Assembly: GCA_003439945.1 (NCBI GenBank)
Contig: QVRM01002812.1
Span: 62,001-126,000, forward strand
Origin: Dermanyssus gallinae
Taxonomy: Eukaryota; Arthropoda; Arachnida; Mesostigmata; Dermanyssidae
Length of the DNA stretch: 64,000 nt
Direction of reading: 5' to 3'
Part shown: piece after piece, positions 11,778 to 22,123 of the stretch
How positions within the stretch are numbered: position 1 is the first letter of the stretch
How the letters are laid out: every line of letters begins with the position of its first letter
The notes under the pieces: generated by a model
The model's database searches: none
What the model was told of the DNA's origin: nothing
The model's input: the letters and a program-made list of their open reading frames with translations, nothing else
Translations under genes and position numbers: made by a program

Positions 11778-11851
11778 GAGAGTAAGCGAGAGAGAGAGCG
11801 AGAGAGAGAGAACGAAAGAGCAAGAGTACGATAGGCAAAGAAAGAGAGAGG
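11778..11851. repeat. GA-rich tract
   Basis: Purine-rich GA repeats with short interruptions. Confidence 0.8.
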
Positions 11852-12681
11852 ATGGGGAATAGAGAACTAACGCTCCAAAAAACGCTCCGACAGGCGACGA
11901 GAGGGAAAAAGGTCAATCCGTTCTCGTTCATACAGTCATTTCAGTATCACTCGACGTTGACGACGCTGAGTTGAGCGAACGGCGACTAGGAAACACTACG
12001 ACGATGACGACGACTCTTGGCAATTGCTATGAAAATTGCACCATTCAACTGCTTCATAATTTACCCGTTACCCTTAAGGAAGTAAGACAGAGGACAACAA
12101 ATAAGAAAAGCGGAGAAAGCGAGAGCTTTAGGCTAGAACGGAACAATAGACGATAGTGAGAAAAACGTGGAAAACAAAGTTTCGTATCCTACGCCTAGAA
12201 GAGAACGCCTAGAAGCTCAGATGCTCGGACAATCTCATTACGTTACTTAATACTTCGCTCTAAGTTATTCATTTTTCAATCTTCATAAATAACACACAAC
12301 GCTCAACCACGGAAGATGGTTTCATCTGAAACCAGTCCAAAACGCGCCCGTAGATTTCGTGCGTCGTCTTCTGGCGCACCCGAATACCGTTGTGCAGATT
12401 CGAGTGGAGCGGAAACCAAGCTTCGTGACTTGTGTGTCGAGAGAGAACAGTAGTTCGCACTGCAGCACCTTGAGTCGCCATGAAAAAAAACGTTTCCTTA
12501 ACATATTCACTCAAGTTCAAAGGTAGGATGGCGGCAATGCGGTGGCGAGAAGCGAAATTCGCTTACTTCGTGCCCTTTCTAGCAATCTTCACAAAACATA
12601 CGGTTGCACGCAACTAACAAAGGCACTAGTTAGTTCTTGTTACTCAGCCCGAAATAATTCCGACCAGAGAAGAGCCAAGAT
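11852..12681. other. no gene recognised
   Basis: Contains an 11-bp direct repeat ACGCCTAGAAG around 12189-12212. Two overlapping minus-strand frames at 12269-12520 lack known motifs. Confidence 0.55.
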
Positions 12682-12901
12682 AGCTTTTACTTAAGCTTGA
12701 CGAGCTTGGTGGCGTGGTGGCGATTCGCCTGCGCCTCGCGACCTCGCGGAGACACATAGGTGCGCACGCGTTAGAGCCCCACCGTTGCACCTTTGTATTT
12801 ATGGGGTCCGTGTATGAAGCAATGCGAAAAGCAGCCCCGTGGACGTTAAATCTTGGCTGAGGGTCTGCCCGAGAAGTGTATTATAGCGTTTATTTAAGTT
12901 T
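12682..12901 (+). mobile_element. SINE family A, older copy with a diverged target duplication
   Basis: The body is about 12699-12884. The A box TGGCGTGGTGG is intact at 12710-12720. The B box is degraded to GCGTTAGAGCC around 12769-12779. GTATTTATGG and TTGGCTGAGGGTCTGCCCG identify the family. The flanking 17-mers at 12682-12698 and 12885-12901 match at 14 of 17 positions, consistent with a duplication that has since mutated. With a broken B box it is probably transcriptionally dead. Confidence 0.85.
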
Positions 12902-13466
12902 ACGGTTTCAGCAGTTGTTAGTTTTTCTCGGATTACGTTGCTACACTAGCCACTTTATAACAATGAAACCTGTAGTGTTCCATATGTCTGCAAGTCGTTG
13001 CGATCTGACAAACTAGCCTGCTGCTTAGAGTGTCCGCAAATCTCTCCCGACTGTATCTTTAAACGACTTTTCCGATCAGTGTGCTCCGACCCAGGTCTCT
13101 CCCACTCTAGCCATTTTCTCTACCCCTCCGCGATCAGATTTGCTGGCCTTTCTTGAGCAGTGTTCAACAGATGACACAAGTGTTACATCACTGGCCTATC
13201 ATTTTTGGAAAGGGTTATTTTTGGTCGCTTATGCAGATGAGGTCATTACTGGAAGGGACGCACCCTGATTCTCTGTGACGCCATTCATACGGCGACGTAG
13301 GATAGTACTCACTGGGAGCGGGAGTGCCTGGTCTGGGGGTGACGGACCCCAGGGCCAGAGTGATGGCTGATGACCAGCCGTGATTCACCCTCATCTGGGG
13401 TCTTCCCTTTTGGCCATTTAGTTAGTGCTCAGTGTCAAAAATAGAAGGGTGAATAAGGAACGTTCA

Positions 13467-13468
<2 letters not shown>
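12902..13468. other. no gene recognised
   Basis: Ordinary DNA without a long frame, repeat or RNA-gene signal. Confidence 0.6.

Positions 13469-13507
<39 letters not shown>
13469..13507. repeat. (AT)n microsatellite
   Basis: AT dinucleotides ending in GTATATA, followed by a GA-rich stretch. Confidence 0.95.
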
Positions 13508-14346
13508 GAGGGAGAGCGAGAGAGGTAGATTTTGGCAGTGATGACAGCTGATATCACGATCAAGGAAACGCAAGATATTATTTTTTTTAACAAAACACAT
13601 TTAAAATTGTAATTGCAGATTGTAATTTTTCTGGCATCAGGCACAATATATTCTAGCAACAGTGCAACCCTCGTGGTATAGCCTATTTCACTGAATATGA
13701 TTATTGCCTACATTGCTGTAGGCTTAATATCGTAGATTATGGTTTCATACATTCGATCGTATATTTTGTTAAGATACATAATCTTAGTGACAACAATATT
13801 AATACAATTACACAATTTTTTAATTGCTACAAAAGGTTATATTGTAATAAAATAGCGTGTTTATAAACTGTATGCATTTAAGTCGCTGCCGATATTTACA
13901 TTATAACTATCATTGCTATTGCTATTATTGTTGTAATTGCTGCTGCCGCTGTTACTGTTATGTAAGTATTTTGTTGCTGTTGTATTTGCTACTGTTGTTT
14001 CTGCCGCTAAGCTGCTGCGACGATTACCAATATCAGTAGTTGCGTTCTAGGAAGGATATCATGCATCTACACAAGACAACATATTTGGTGGTCAAGGGGA
14101 ATCGCTGCGCCAACAATGCGGAAGGAGCCGCGTTTGGCCACGGCTATTGTGGCCGATAGCCAGACATCTCAGCTGGTCACTCGCTGTACTGTAGGACTAC
14201 AAGACGGATCACGTAAAGGGCAGCCTTTTAGCTATGAAAAGCGATCGGGAAGCCTGCTGTTGCGTCCTCAACCAAAAAATACTAATAATCATTATAAAAA
14301 TAATAATATTAATTGTTTATATAATTTCTACAATTATTATTATTAA

Positions 14347-14348
<2 letters not shown>
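13508..14348. other. AT-rich, no gene recognised
   Basis: AT-rich to about 13860, then TGTTATTGCTGC-type triplets to about 14035. No recognisable coding or RNA signal. Confidence 0.55.

Positions 14349-14412
<64 letters not shown>
14349..14412. repeat. (TTA)n microsatellite
   Basis: About 21 uninterrupted TTA/ATT triplets, followed by ATC and further imperfect ATT triplets to about 14450. Confidence 0.95.
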
Positions 14413-14737
14413 CATCATCATTAATATTATTATTAGTATTATTATTATTTATTAAAACGTTATTACCAATATTATTGCTAATGTTATTATGATCAATATT
14501 GCTATTTGCATTACTATCTGTCATCGCGGTGGTATTGTCTCCCTCATGGCCGTTTTTTCTACCGTTGGTCAGCAGCTTCTTTCAGTACTTCTCTTATTTC
14601 TGCTCGCCTTAATTATTTTTCTCTCTCTTCCACCCTCCGTTTGGTCATTCCTCTTCAATCGTCTCCAAAGACTTTCTAGACACGCAATTGCATTGCCTCA
14701 AAGTTTGTCGAGGGTCTGGACGTCACACGCTAGTCAC

Positions 14738-14830
14738 ACCAGCAACAAGAACAACAACAAAAATAATAGGAGCGACAACAACAACAACAACGACGACAAC
14801 AACAAAATTGACAGCAGCAACAACAATGAC
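14738..14830 (+). repeat. imperfect CAA/CGA triplet array
   Basis: CAA triplets with CGA, CAG and AAA variants. It keeps frames open on both strands. Confidence 0.85.
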
Positions 14831-15262
14831 GACTCAAGCCATAACGCAAATACATTTCGTTCCGCTGTACAGTAAACGATGCGAGGCGAGCCTAAGCGAA
14901 GTGTTGAAGTGTATAGCATATACTAGTACAGTGGTACAAATAGGCCCGGACCAGGATGCCATGACACGCCACAATGATGAGAACGCGTGCATCAGAAGCA
15001 AAAAGTAGAGGGGGAAGAGGAGAAGAAACACACAAGAAAAACAGAAACGATTAGACAGCCTGTACAAAGGCGGCCATAAAGTACCGCCTTGCAATTGCAG
15101 TGGCAATACCAACAACCGAATCATCAGCATCCTCACTACCACCACAAGCAGCAGGAACATTTGTGATGAAAAAACATCAGCAGTATCAGCAGCGAACGAA
15201 CATTGGTCGGTACGAACAAATGGCGTGTAGTTGCGTTTAAGCATAGTAGAAATCACGAGCGA

Positions 15263-15276
15263 CCCCCCCCCCCCCC
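15263..15276 (+). repeat. poly-C run
   Basis: Fourteen C residues. Such runs are unstable and hard to sequence, so the length is uncertain. Confidence 0.9.
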
Positions 15277-15351
15277 ACACACCCCCGACAATTCTTTTGA
15301 CCATCAGCACCACCATCACGGAGGACAGCCTCATCACCATCATCATAAAGT

Positions 15352-15497
15352 CGCTGGCGGCGGTGGCGGCGGCGGCTGTGGGGTTGTTGTTGTAGTTGCT
15401 TTTGTTGTTGTAATTGCTATTGTTGTTGTAGTTGCTATTGTTGTTGTTGTTACTATTGTTGCTGTTGTAGTTGCTATTGTTGTTTTTTTGTTGTTGA
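15352..15497 (+). repeat. GGC block followed by a GTT/GCT triplet array
   Basis: GGC triplets (15352-15376) lead into about 115 bases of GTT with GCT, GTA and ATT variants. The open frames here encode poly-Gly/poly-Val on one strand and poly-Thr/poly-Asn on the other. Confidence 0.9.
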
Positions 15498-15818
15498 AAG
15501 GACTCCTCTTTCCGGGTAAAATCCAACAAGGGGAACACCATACGTCTCTATTCACAGCAAGCGCGCCCGTCAAATGGGTGGAGGGGACATGGTTAACGTA
15601 ACACACTACAACCACTTTTAGCGGTATTACTATTCGTGGCAGTAGTGGCACGACGAAACGGCAAAGTCTGTTGCGCAACCCGCTGGCCGTGTTCTTCTGC
15701 TGTCGCCGTTGCGGTCGTCGCCAGACGCATATGTGCTGTCTCACATTTCTGCTATCAATTTAGTTAACTTCTTTCTATAGTGCGACCGGAATAGCAATTG
15801 CAAGCAGAAATTAAACGA

Positions 15819-15822
<4 letters not shown>

Positions 15823-15873
<51 letters not shown>
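15823..15873. repeat. (AT)n microsatellite, possible retroposon tail
   Basis: 51 bases of AT. It is preceded by ACGAATAA on the plus strand, similar to the AATAAATGAATGAA that precedes the SINE B tail, so a plus-strand retroposon ending here is possible. Confidence 0.85.
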
Positions 15874-15876
<3 letters not shown>

Positions 15877-16248
15877 CGACAACTCAAGAAGCCGCTAATG
15901 ACAGTACCATCATCAGTGCATCTCTGTATCTTCATTCGTCACGTGTTGATGCACGTGTGAGAGACACAATCGTGACGACTAATTGTGTGCTGTTTGCATT
16001 ACTTGCCACAGCATGCCTTCTAGGCGATGTATAAACATAGCTGTTCTTTGTGATGTATGTATATATATATATAGCTCGCAAGTGCACGCTGTTAATCTAG
16101 ACATGCTCGAAGTCTACGTAGGCATTCCATACACTTTGGGATACATACAAACAACTAATGTAACATATGTGAAATCGTTTTCCTGTATGTGCGTGACATC
16201 AACGAGAAAAAATGGTGAACGAGCATCACATTCCCAGAGTTGAGACAA
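15874..16248. other. no gene recognised
   Basis: Short (TA)n run near 16058-16072. Otherwise unremarkable up to the LINE 3' end. Confidence 0.55.
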
Positions 16249-17495
16249 TTAAATTGCTCGTTTGCAACGCTGAAGGTGAAATAGATCACAAGGTTTACAT
16301 ATGCACTTCGGCGAGATGTCATGAAACTTCACGCGCGCACAGGTCATTAGGTAGACGCCACGCACGGCAAACCTGGTGACTAGATGTCGGTTCTCATAAC
16401 TGCAGGCTCTCCACGAATCCGAAGTCATTGCTTTTGTTTCACGGAACAGCAAGTCGATGTCGGCCATTTTATTTTTCCCAAACCAAGACGTGTTCCCTAA
16501 AGGCCGTCGTCTTCGGTAGGTTGTACATCCTCTGCAAGTCATCAAGGAATAACGGCGACGACCCCACTAAGTACACTAACCTATTCAGGATAGTCCGGTA
16601 AACGTTCAATGCTCTCTTAAGGTAACTGGCTTTCAGTTGACCAAACGCCTTTAAATTTGGTCTCGAGGGATAAAGCCAAATCACCTGAACACCGTCGGTT
16701 GCGGTGGGTGCAATCTTCAGGTTAAACAAGCTAACAGCAACCTTCATCGACAGCCTGTATGGGTCCTTGACAGTGTGAAATGATTGTAGGCCTCTTTAGA
16801 CTCTATCTTCAACATGACGTTTTTAGCCAATTTTCCTCCACGTCGAAATTTCGTCGCTTTGGTCTTGCTCGCATTAATCTTCAATTTGTTCCGGTTTACA
16901 TAGCGCTGTAGAGCTACGAGCGACTGCTGCAAGTGAAAGCGACTTCGGGAGAACAATACTAAATCATCGGCATACATAAGCGTTTCCACTTGTGAATGCC
17001 GACTATGTTTTTCCGTTGGGAGATCGCTTACCAACATTTGGAACAGCAGGGGACTCAGACCCTGGGCAACATTGGTGGTCTGAGTGATCGGCGCGTGCTC
17101 TGCAACCCGATCGTCTATTTTTACCAGTTCCTCTTGCAAGATCTTAGAAGTTCTAGCATGCTCAGTGGAACTCCACAGCGTGCCAGCTTGTCGAGGATGA
17201 TTGTTTGCGAGACAGCATCGAAGGCCGCCTTGAAGTCCATGAACACGGCGAACTTCTCCTGATTCAAAGTGTACGATGCACCGAGTTTAGAAGCATGGCG
17301 CACGCAGTCATTGATAATCTGCCTTTTCTAAATCCGCGTTGTTGCTCAGACAGTACCCCGGTAACTTTTAAAAATACTTCCAAGCAACGAGTTAAGATAG
17401 CCGACAAAAGCTTACATATTACTTTCTTTCGCGTTCTTTCTCGGTAGGATGATGGAGCCAGCGGGTCTCCCTTAGCAATGATCTTTACTTTATTA
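16249..17495 (-). mobile_element. non-LTR retrotransposon (LINE) reverse transcriptase relic, copy 1
   Basis: On the minus strand, reading from 17495 down, the order is: AKGDPLAPSSYR and a fingers block with LSEQQRGFRKGR; FAVFMDFKAAFDAVSQ (17263-17210 region) with the first catalytic Asp; NVAQGLSPLLFQML; the catalytic LMYADDLVLF with YADD encoded at 16963-16974; NKLKINASKTKATKFRRGG; a connection region; and a C-terminal cysteine cluster with CKPCDLFHLQRC before the stop at 16249. The reading changes frame near 17300, 17130, 16760 and 16480, so it is dead. The endonuclease half is missing or unrecognised. The same family occurs at 63.4-64 kb. The catalytic YADD is intact. The clade is not certain. 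Confidence 0.9.
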
Positions 17496-18190
17496 ATATC
17501 GTTTTTGTTGTTGTGGTTGTAGTTTCTGCTGTTGGTGTTGTTATCACTTGCAGTGACCCTAATAGTACTAAATCAAGCCAAAAAATTAAGGACAACACAC
17601 AAAAGCAAAGCGTTGACACAATGAAGGGTAAAGCACAAACACGACAACGACGACAACAACAACAATCGCGCCGATCATCTTAAGCACGCAACGGCATACA
17701 CATAAACAAGAACGGCCTAACAGGGACTGGCAACAGGTGTGTTTACACCTTCATGGTGGAATACTATAAGCGGAGAGACATTCACACTCATCCGTGTGTG
17801 GATGCAGAGGTTGAGCAAACTAACTACGGCTTGGCTTGTCTCTGAGACCTGGTCGAACCTCCCTGCTTTCGTTCGAGCAAGATTCGTGGGTGTTCACTAA
17901 CTCAGTGTTTTGGCATCGGCTTCAGTTCGAGAGCTGAGCTAAACAGAGGACGGTATACTGCTGGCCCTCGAAGAGATCTGTGTACGCAGGGGCGCGGGTC
18001 GGCGTGCTCAGCAATTCGCTTGCCGATCCGCATATGAAGGGATAGTTTTCGTGCTTCATTCTACGCGCCGGGGAAGGGCCGGTCGGGGGGTATGTGCACT
18101 TGCCGATGACGTTTCTCGTTGCCTTTATCCCAACCTCGATTTGATTAGGGGCCAGCGGTTTACCAGAATGCTCTACAGCTTGCTACTTTT
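17496..18190. other. triplet-rich DNA, no gene recognised
   Basis: A GTT/GTG patch at 17496-17545 and a CAACGA patch at 17638-17668. The rest is ordinary. Confidence 0.55.
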
Positions 18191-18376
18191 CTTGTTGGTT
18201 GTTGTTGCTGTCGCCTTTGTTGTTGTTGTTGCTGCCGCTATTGCTGTTGTTGTTGTTGTCGTCGTCGTTGTTTTGATACTGTCGCTATTTTGATCGCTAG
18301 GAGTTCTTCTCATTATTGTTGCTGCTGCTTTTATTGTTGCACTTTTGTGGTTGTTGCTGCTGCTACTGCTGCTGAC
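18191..18376 (+). repeat. GTT/GCT/GTC triplet arrays
   Basis: Two blocks, 18191-18275 and about 18316-18376, of imperfect GTT, GCT and CTG triplets. Confidence 0.85.
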
Positions 18377-18599
18377 ACCATCGTACTCACTACTATTGTC
18401 TATTGGAAGGATTTGTATTGCTTTTAGTGTTCTTGTTGTTGCTGTTGCTACCGTTAATTATATTATATTGTATTGTTTTTTGTTGTGGCCGTGTCTCTCT
18501 ATACGTGCCATAGGAGGCGCTATTCTGTTGTCGTTCTATTCCGTTCAGCACCGCCCATTCAATGCTGGGTAAAAATGAAGACGAGCTCCTGAACACGAG

Positions 18600-19485
18600 G
18601 TGAAAGGAATCCAATGGGAAGAAAGAGAGAGAGACGGGAGATCGCAGAGGACAGTGGGTCGTTGTGCCTTCATCTTCCCCCTTATCGTCGTTGTCATCAT
18701 CATCATCAGCATTGCCATCGTCAAATGGAGCCATCGAACAGTCGGCGACGGCGGTGACTAGGCCTGTAACGGGGCCGATTCCACTTGCCTTTACCCCCGC
18801 CGGCCGCACCCCTTAGTGCACACCCGCCGTAGCCCCCAGTGCACCCCCGCCGTCCCAGGGGTAGCTGAAGGCTGGGCCGCAAGCCCCCACGTAATTCGGT
18901 TAGCTGTTGTTCAAGCGTGCGTTGGCCGCCGCTGTTGCTGCTCCCGGCGCCGGCGCCCACGTTGGTCCACCGTTGTTACCGTCGTCGTTGTGTTCGTCGT
19001 TGTCGTTGGTGTCGCCGCCGCCGCTGATGGTGACGTCGAACCGAACCGAACAAAACCAAACGAAACAGCGGACGGACGAACGGGCGAACGGACCAGACCG
19101 ACTCGGCCGATCTAATCAAGTCTGCAGCAGCAGCAGCGACGACGACGACGACAACGACAATTCGGTGACGATCAGCGAGCGCTTCACTCCGACTGCTCAG
19201 CGACGCTTACCGCTGTCGCCGTTGTTGTTGTCAGCGGAGCGGCGCCTCTTTGTTGTTGTTCTTCGCTTTGTTGCGATGGAGAGAGAGATAGGGAGAGAGG
19301 GAGTGATAGATAGAGGGAGAGAGAGACAGAGAGACGTTAGCCCGGCATTGAGCGTCGCTCGTCCACCCATACTGGATCGGCTCGCTTCGCTATACGCTTA
19401 TCGTAACGAGACTATGACGCTCAAGTGATCGTACATTGTGCAGCAGCACCACCACCACCACCATTGCCACACCCCGATCGAGTCC
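18600..19485. other. GC-rich, CpG-bearing segment; possible promoter or 5'-UTR DNA
   Basis: Contains C-rich runs (18788-18880), GTCGTTGTT triplets (18970-19020), CAG/CGA triplets (19120-19160), a GA tract (19276-19332) and many CpG steps. Frames on both strands are open but low in complexity and share no recognisable domain. This composition is common around arthropod promoters, but I see no firm TATA and initiator pair. Confidence 0.3.
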
Positions 19486-19558
19486 ATCCTTCTCCCGCCT
19501 GCTCCTCTTCCTCTTTCTCCCGTTTCCTCTTTCCCCTGTTTCCTCTTTCTTCCACTTC
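19486..19558 (+). repeat. polypyrimidine tract
   Basis: Mostly C and T with a few G and A (CCTCTTTCTCC-type repeats). It precedes a polypurine tract 60 bases downstream. Confidence 0.8.
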
Positions 19559-19618
19559 GCTCGGCCATTGGAGCGGTCAGTTCGGCCCACGAAGACCAAG
19601 AAGCAGATGAAGCCGAAC

Positions 19619-19678
19619 AAGAAGAAGGAAGAGAAGAGAAAGGAAAAAAAGAAGGAAAAAGAAAAAAAGAAGAAGGAA
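19619..19678 (+). repeat. 60-base pure polypurine tract
   Basis: Only A and G from 19619 to 19678. In one frame it reads as a Lys/Glu-rich stretch. It could pair with the upstream polypyrimidine tract or form a triplex. Confidence 0.9.
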
Positions 19679-19894
19679 TCGAAGCCCAGGCAGCAGCAGC
19701 AGCAGATCTAAAAAAAGGTCAAGGATTTGAGTGCTGAAACGCAAAGCGACAGATACTTCGATCGAGCGTTGCGTGTTAGCCGTTGACAGACGTTGTCGTC
19801 ATGGCTCCGTGACCGGAGCCCTAAACATCGCCGCACATAAAAAGTTGCAAGTGACATTTCTCTATGTTAATATAATTATAATAATAATAATAGC

Positions 19895-19916
19895 TAGCCG
19901 CCTTTAAGGGCGGCTA
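19895..19916. other. GC-rich hairpin, 8-bp perfect stem
   Basis: TAGCCGCC (19895-19902) and GGCGGCTA (19909-19916) around the loop TTTAAG. Confidence 0.7.
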
Positions 19917-22032
19917 ACTGCTTGCTCTGCACGCTCGCAGATAGATACAACGTTGTTGACGGAGCCACGTGCTAGGCGGCATTGCATCTTCCCACCGCAT
20001 GATGGGGTAGTTATTTTTGTGTCAACAAATCAACAATCGATAGCGAGACGTGCTTCTGCCGCTGCATTTTGTCTTGCATCGTGGGTTGTATCGTGCACTT
20101 CTCGGGTGTTAAATTTGTCATACATGCAGATATATACGACGTTGTTATGCGAAGATTGTTGTTGTTTTTATTTTTGCAAAATCACAACTACCTCAACGAG
20201 AAGAAATGGTAACATTCTGCTGACTTGTAATAATGCGTACAAACAGACAACTTAACAATTGCTGTGTTATGAATAGAGGGTAACTGCTATGACGAAGGAT
20301 GCTCGAGTCGGGGAGTACCTGGTGCAGCGTATCTCCATAGAAGTTCAACGTGGCAATGCCGTGGCGGTAGTGGGGTCGCTTCCATCGCCGGGGGAAGGGC
20401 TGCCAGAAATACCGTAGCAGTAACAACTATTATTTGACTATTAACATATGAAGCATTAAATAAAATTGTCGGACTGTCGTTCTGAGTGCGATCATTTTTA
20501 AATTGCTGTGCATTTTTTGAGTATCCGAGATAGAGTGATGTAATCGTAACAGCTCCCGCGAGTGACGACAATAGTCATGTCGTCACCACCGCTACGCCGT
20601 TGCATGAGAACACCAGTTTAAAGACGATTAAAATGCCTAGTACGAGGCTAAGAGAAGAAGTTGTATAGCCGTATTTCATGACGGCCGTCATAAAGTGCTA
20701 GACTGTCCGACATTTATGATTGGACCTCAACAAGACAACGTCAAGTATGGCGACCGCTTGTAGGCCCTGCACCCGCTCTCACTGATATTTACTCTCCTCC
20801 AAGTTGGAAGTCCACAAAAGTGCAGAGAGCCGCAGGGGAATAAGGATCAAGGAATTCAGTCCTTTGCGCCCCCTACGTGGGTAACTTCAGCAAGTGATCA
20901 GACGCATTCAGTGCAGTGTTTGCGATGTGGGCAGCGGACAACAGATGGGACGACACACGCATTTTTAGAAAGATTTCGTGTTAAAAAGCAGGCCCATCTC
21001 AGTCTTGGTTCCTTTCTTATATACCGCCTGTACGTATCGAGGATAGCAAGCGCCAAAACCAGACGAATACGTAAGCCACTCACAAGAATACATAGCAATG
21101 AGCATTGGGACGAAATCAACAAACTTTTAAAGGCCTCACTACCACTAGAGTTTAACTTGAGGGCCTTGAAGTTAATTTGGAATGTGTATTCGTTAAGCGT
21201 TTTTAAAATTAAGCGATCAATCAATGGTAATGAAACCACCGATAATTTTAACAAAAAAATCCGAATGTTTATTCATATAAGACACCACCCACCAAAATGG
21301 CCAGCAAGGTGATTGCTTGAGGCTCGATAAGTCTGCATAAGTTGTCTGCCTCACGCGGCCCGAATACTATCTCAAGTGTTGTTTTTCTTGTTTTACTTGC
21401 AGAACTTTATTTAAGTTGTGAACTAGCAGGGAGTCAGCTTGTCATAATTCACAATGCGGTTAATTGATATAACTGTTGCATTCCTCGCAGCAACACAGTA
21501 TCTCTGTAAAAAAAAAAAAAACAATTTATTTACGCTCCTCTAATAAAAAAAAAAAAAATAACCTTACTAAATTTTAGATCACTAGAGCTTGCAGTAACGC
21601 AATGATCGCGATAGGGAGAAAGCTGTGTTTGTGCTAGGAAAGGAAATGCTCGAGTCGAACATGCTGGAGAGGACATTTCAGTCAAGAAACTGCTTTCGGG
21701 CAGGGACGATTAGACCTATTCTCCGCGAGATGTGGAAAATAGAATCTTGCATTGATGCAATTTATATTAGATGGTGTTGGTAGAGAACTTCAGATACCCT
21801 AAAATAAACTGGATATGTATTGAACTGACGAGACACGCCCGCGTCTACGCGTAGATTTCAGTATCGAGTCAGGCCCATGCGTTTGGCTGTTGGAAGAGTT
21901 ACAAAACGTGCAATGTTGAATACGCGCCGTGAAAGAGGGCTTTAAGGTAGCTAAATGGCTAGAGTTTTCCTAGAGCCACGAAAGATATTTGGCTAGTCAT
22001 TAAAACAACCTCAAAATTATTTCACTAACAGG
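19917..22032. other. no gene recognised
   Basis: Includes a stop-free stretch at 20911-21312 (plus) that begins at GTG and matches nothing I recognise, and two poly-A runs near 21508-21521 and 21547-21558. I see no splice-supported gene. Confidence 0.55.
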
Positions 22033-22123
22033 ACAATATTAGTAGTAACGTAACACTACTACGTGTTACGTTACTACTGATATTGTCATGACAAGTTAAT
22101 GACAAGACCATTAACTTGCCATG
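22032..22123. other. two consecutive strong hairpins
   Basis: Hairpin 1 has arms 22033-22056 and 22063-22086 with 23 of 24 positions paired and a 6-base loop, plus one more G-C pair outside (22032/22087). Hairpin 2 has arms 22087-22101 and 22109-22123 with 14 of 15 paired and a 7-base loop. They touch end to end. Possible identities are a miniature inverted-repeat element remnant, a structured RNA or a small-RNA precursor. Nothing nearby decides between these. Confidence 0.85.

Noticed and set aside
14834..15541. 235-codon minus-strand frame
   Set aside because: Most of it is Asn/Ser read through the GTT array; the rest has no recognisable domain.
19895..19916. Rho-independent terminator
   Set aside because: The hairpin is GC-rich but not followed by a U-tract, and the genome is eukaryotic.
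20911..21312. 133-codon plus-strand frame with mixed composition
   Set aside because: It starts at GTG, shows no domain, and a minus-strand frame of similar length overlaps it. A frame of this size is expected by chance in 64 kb.
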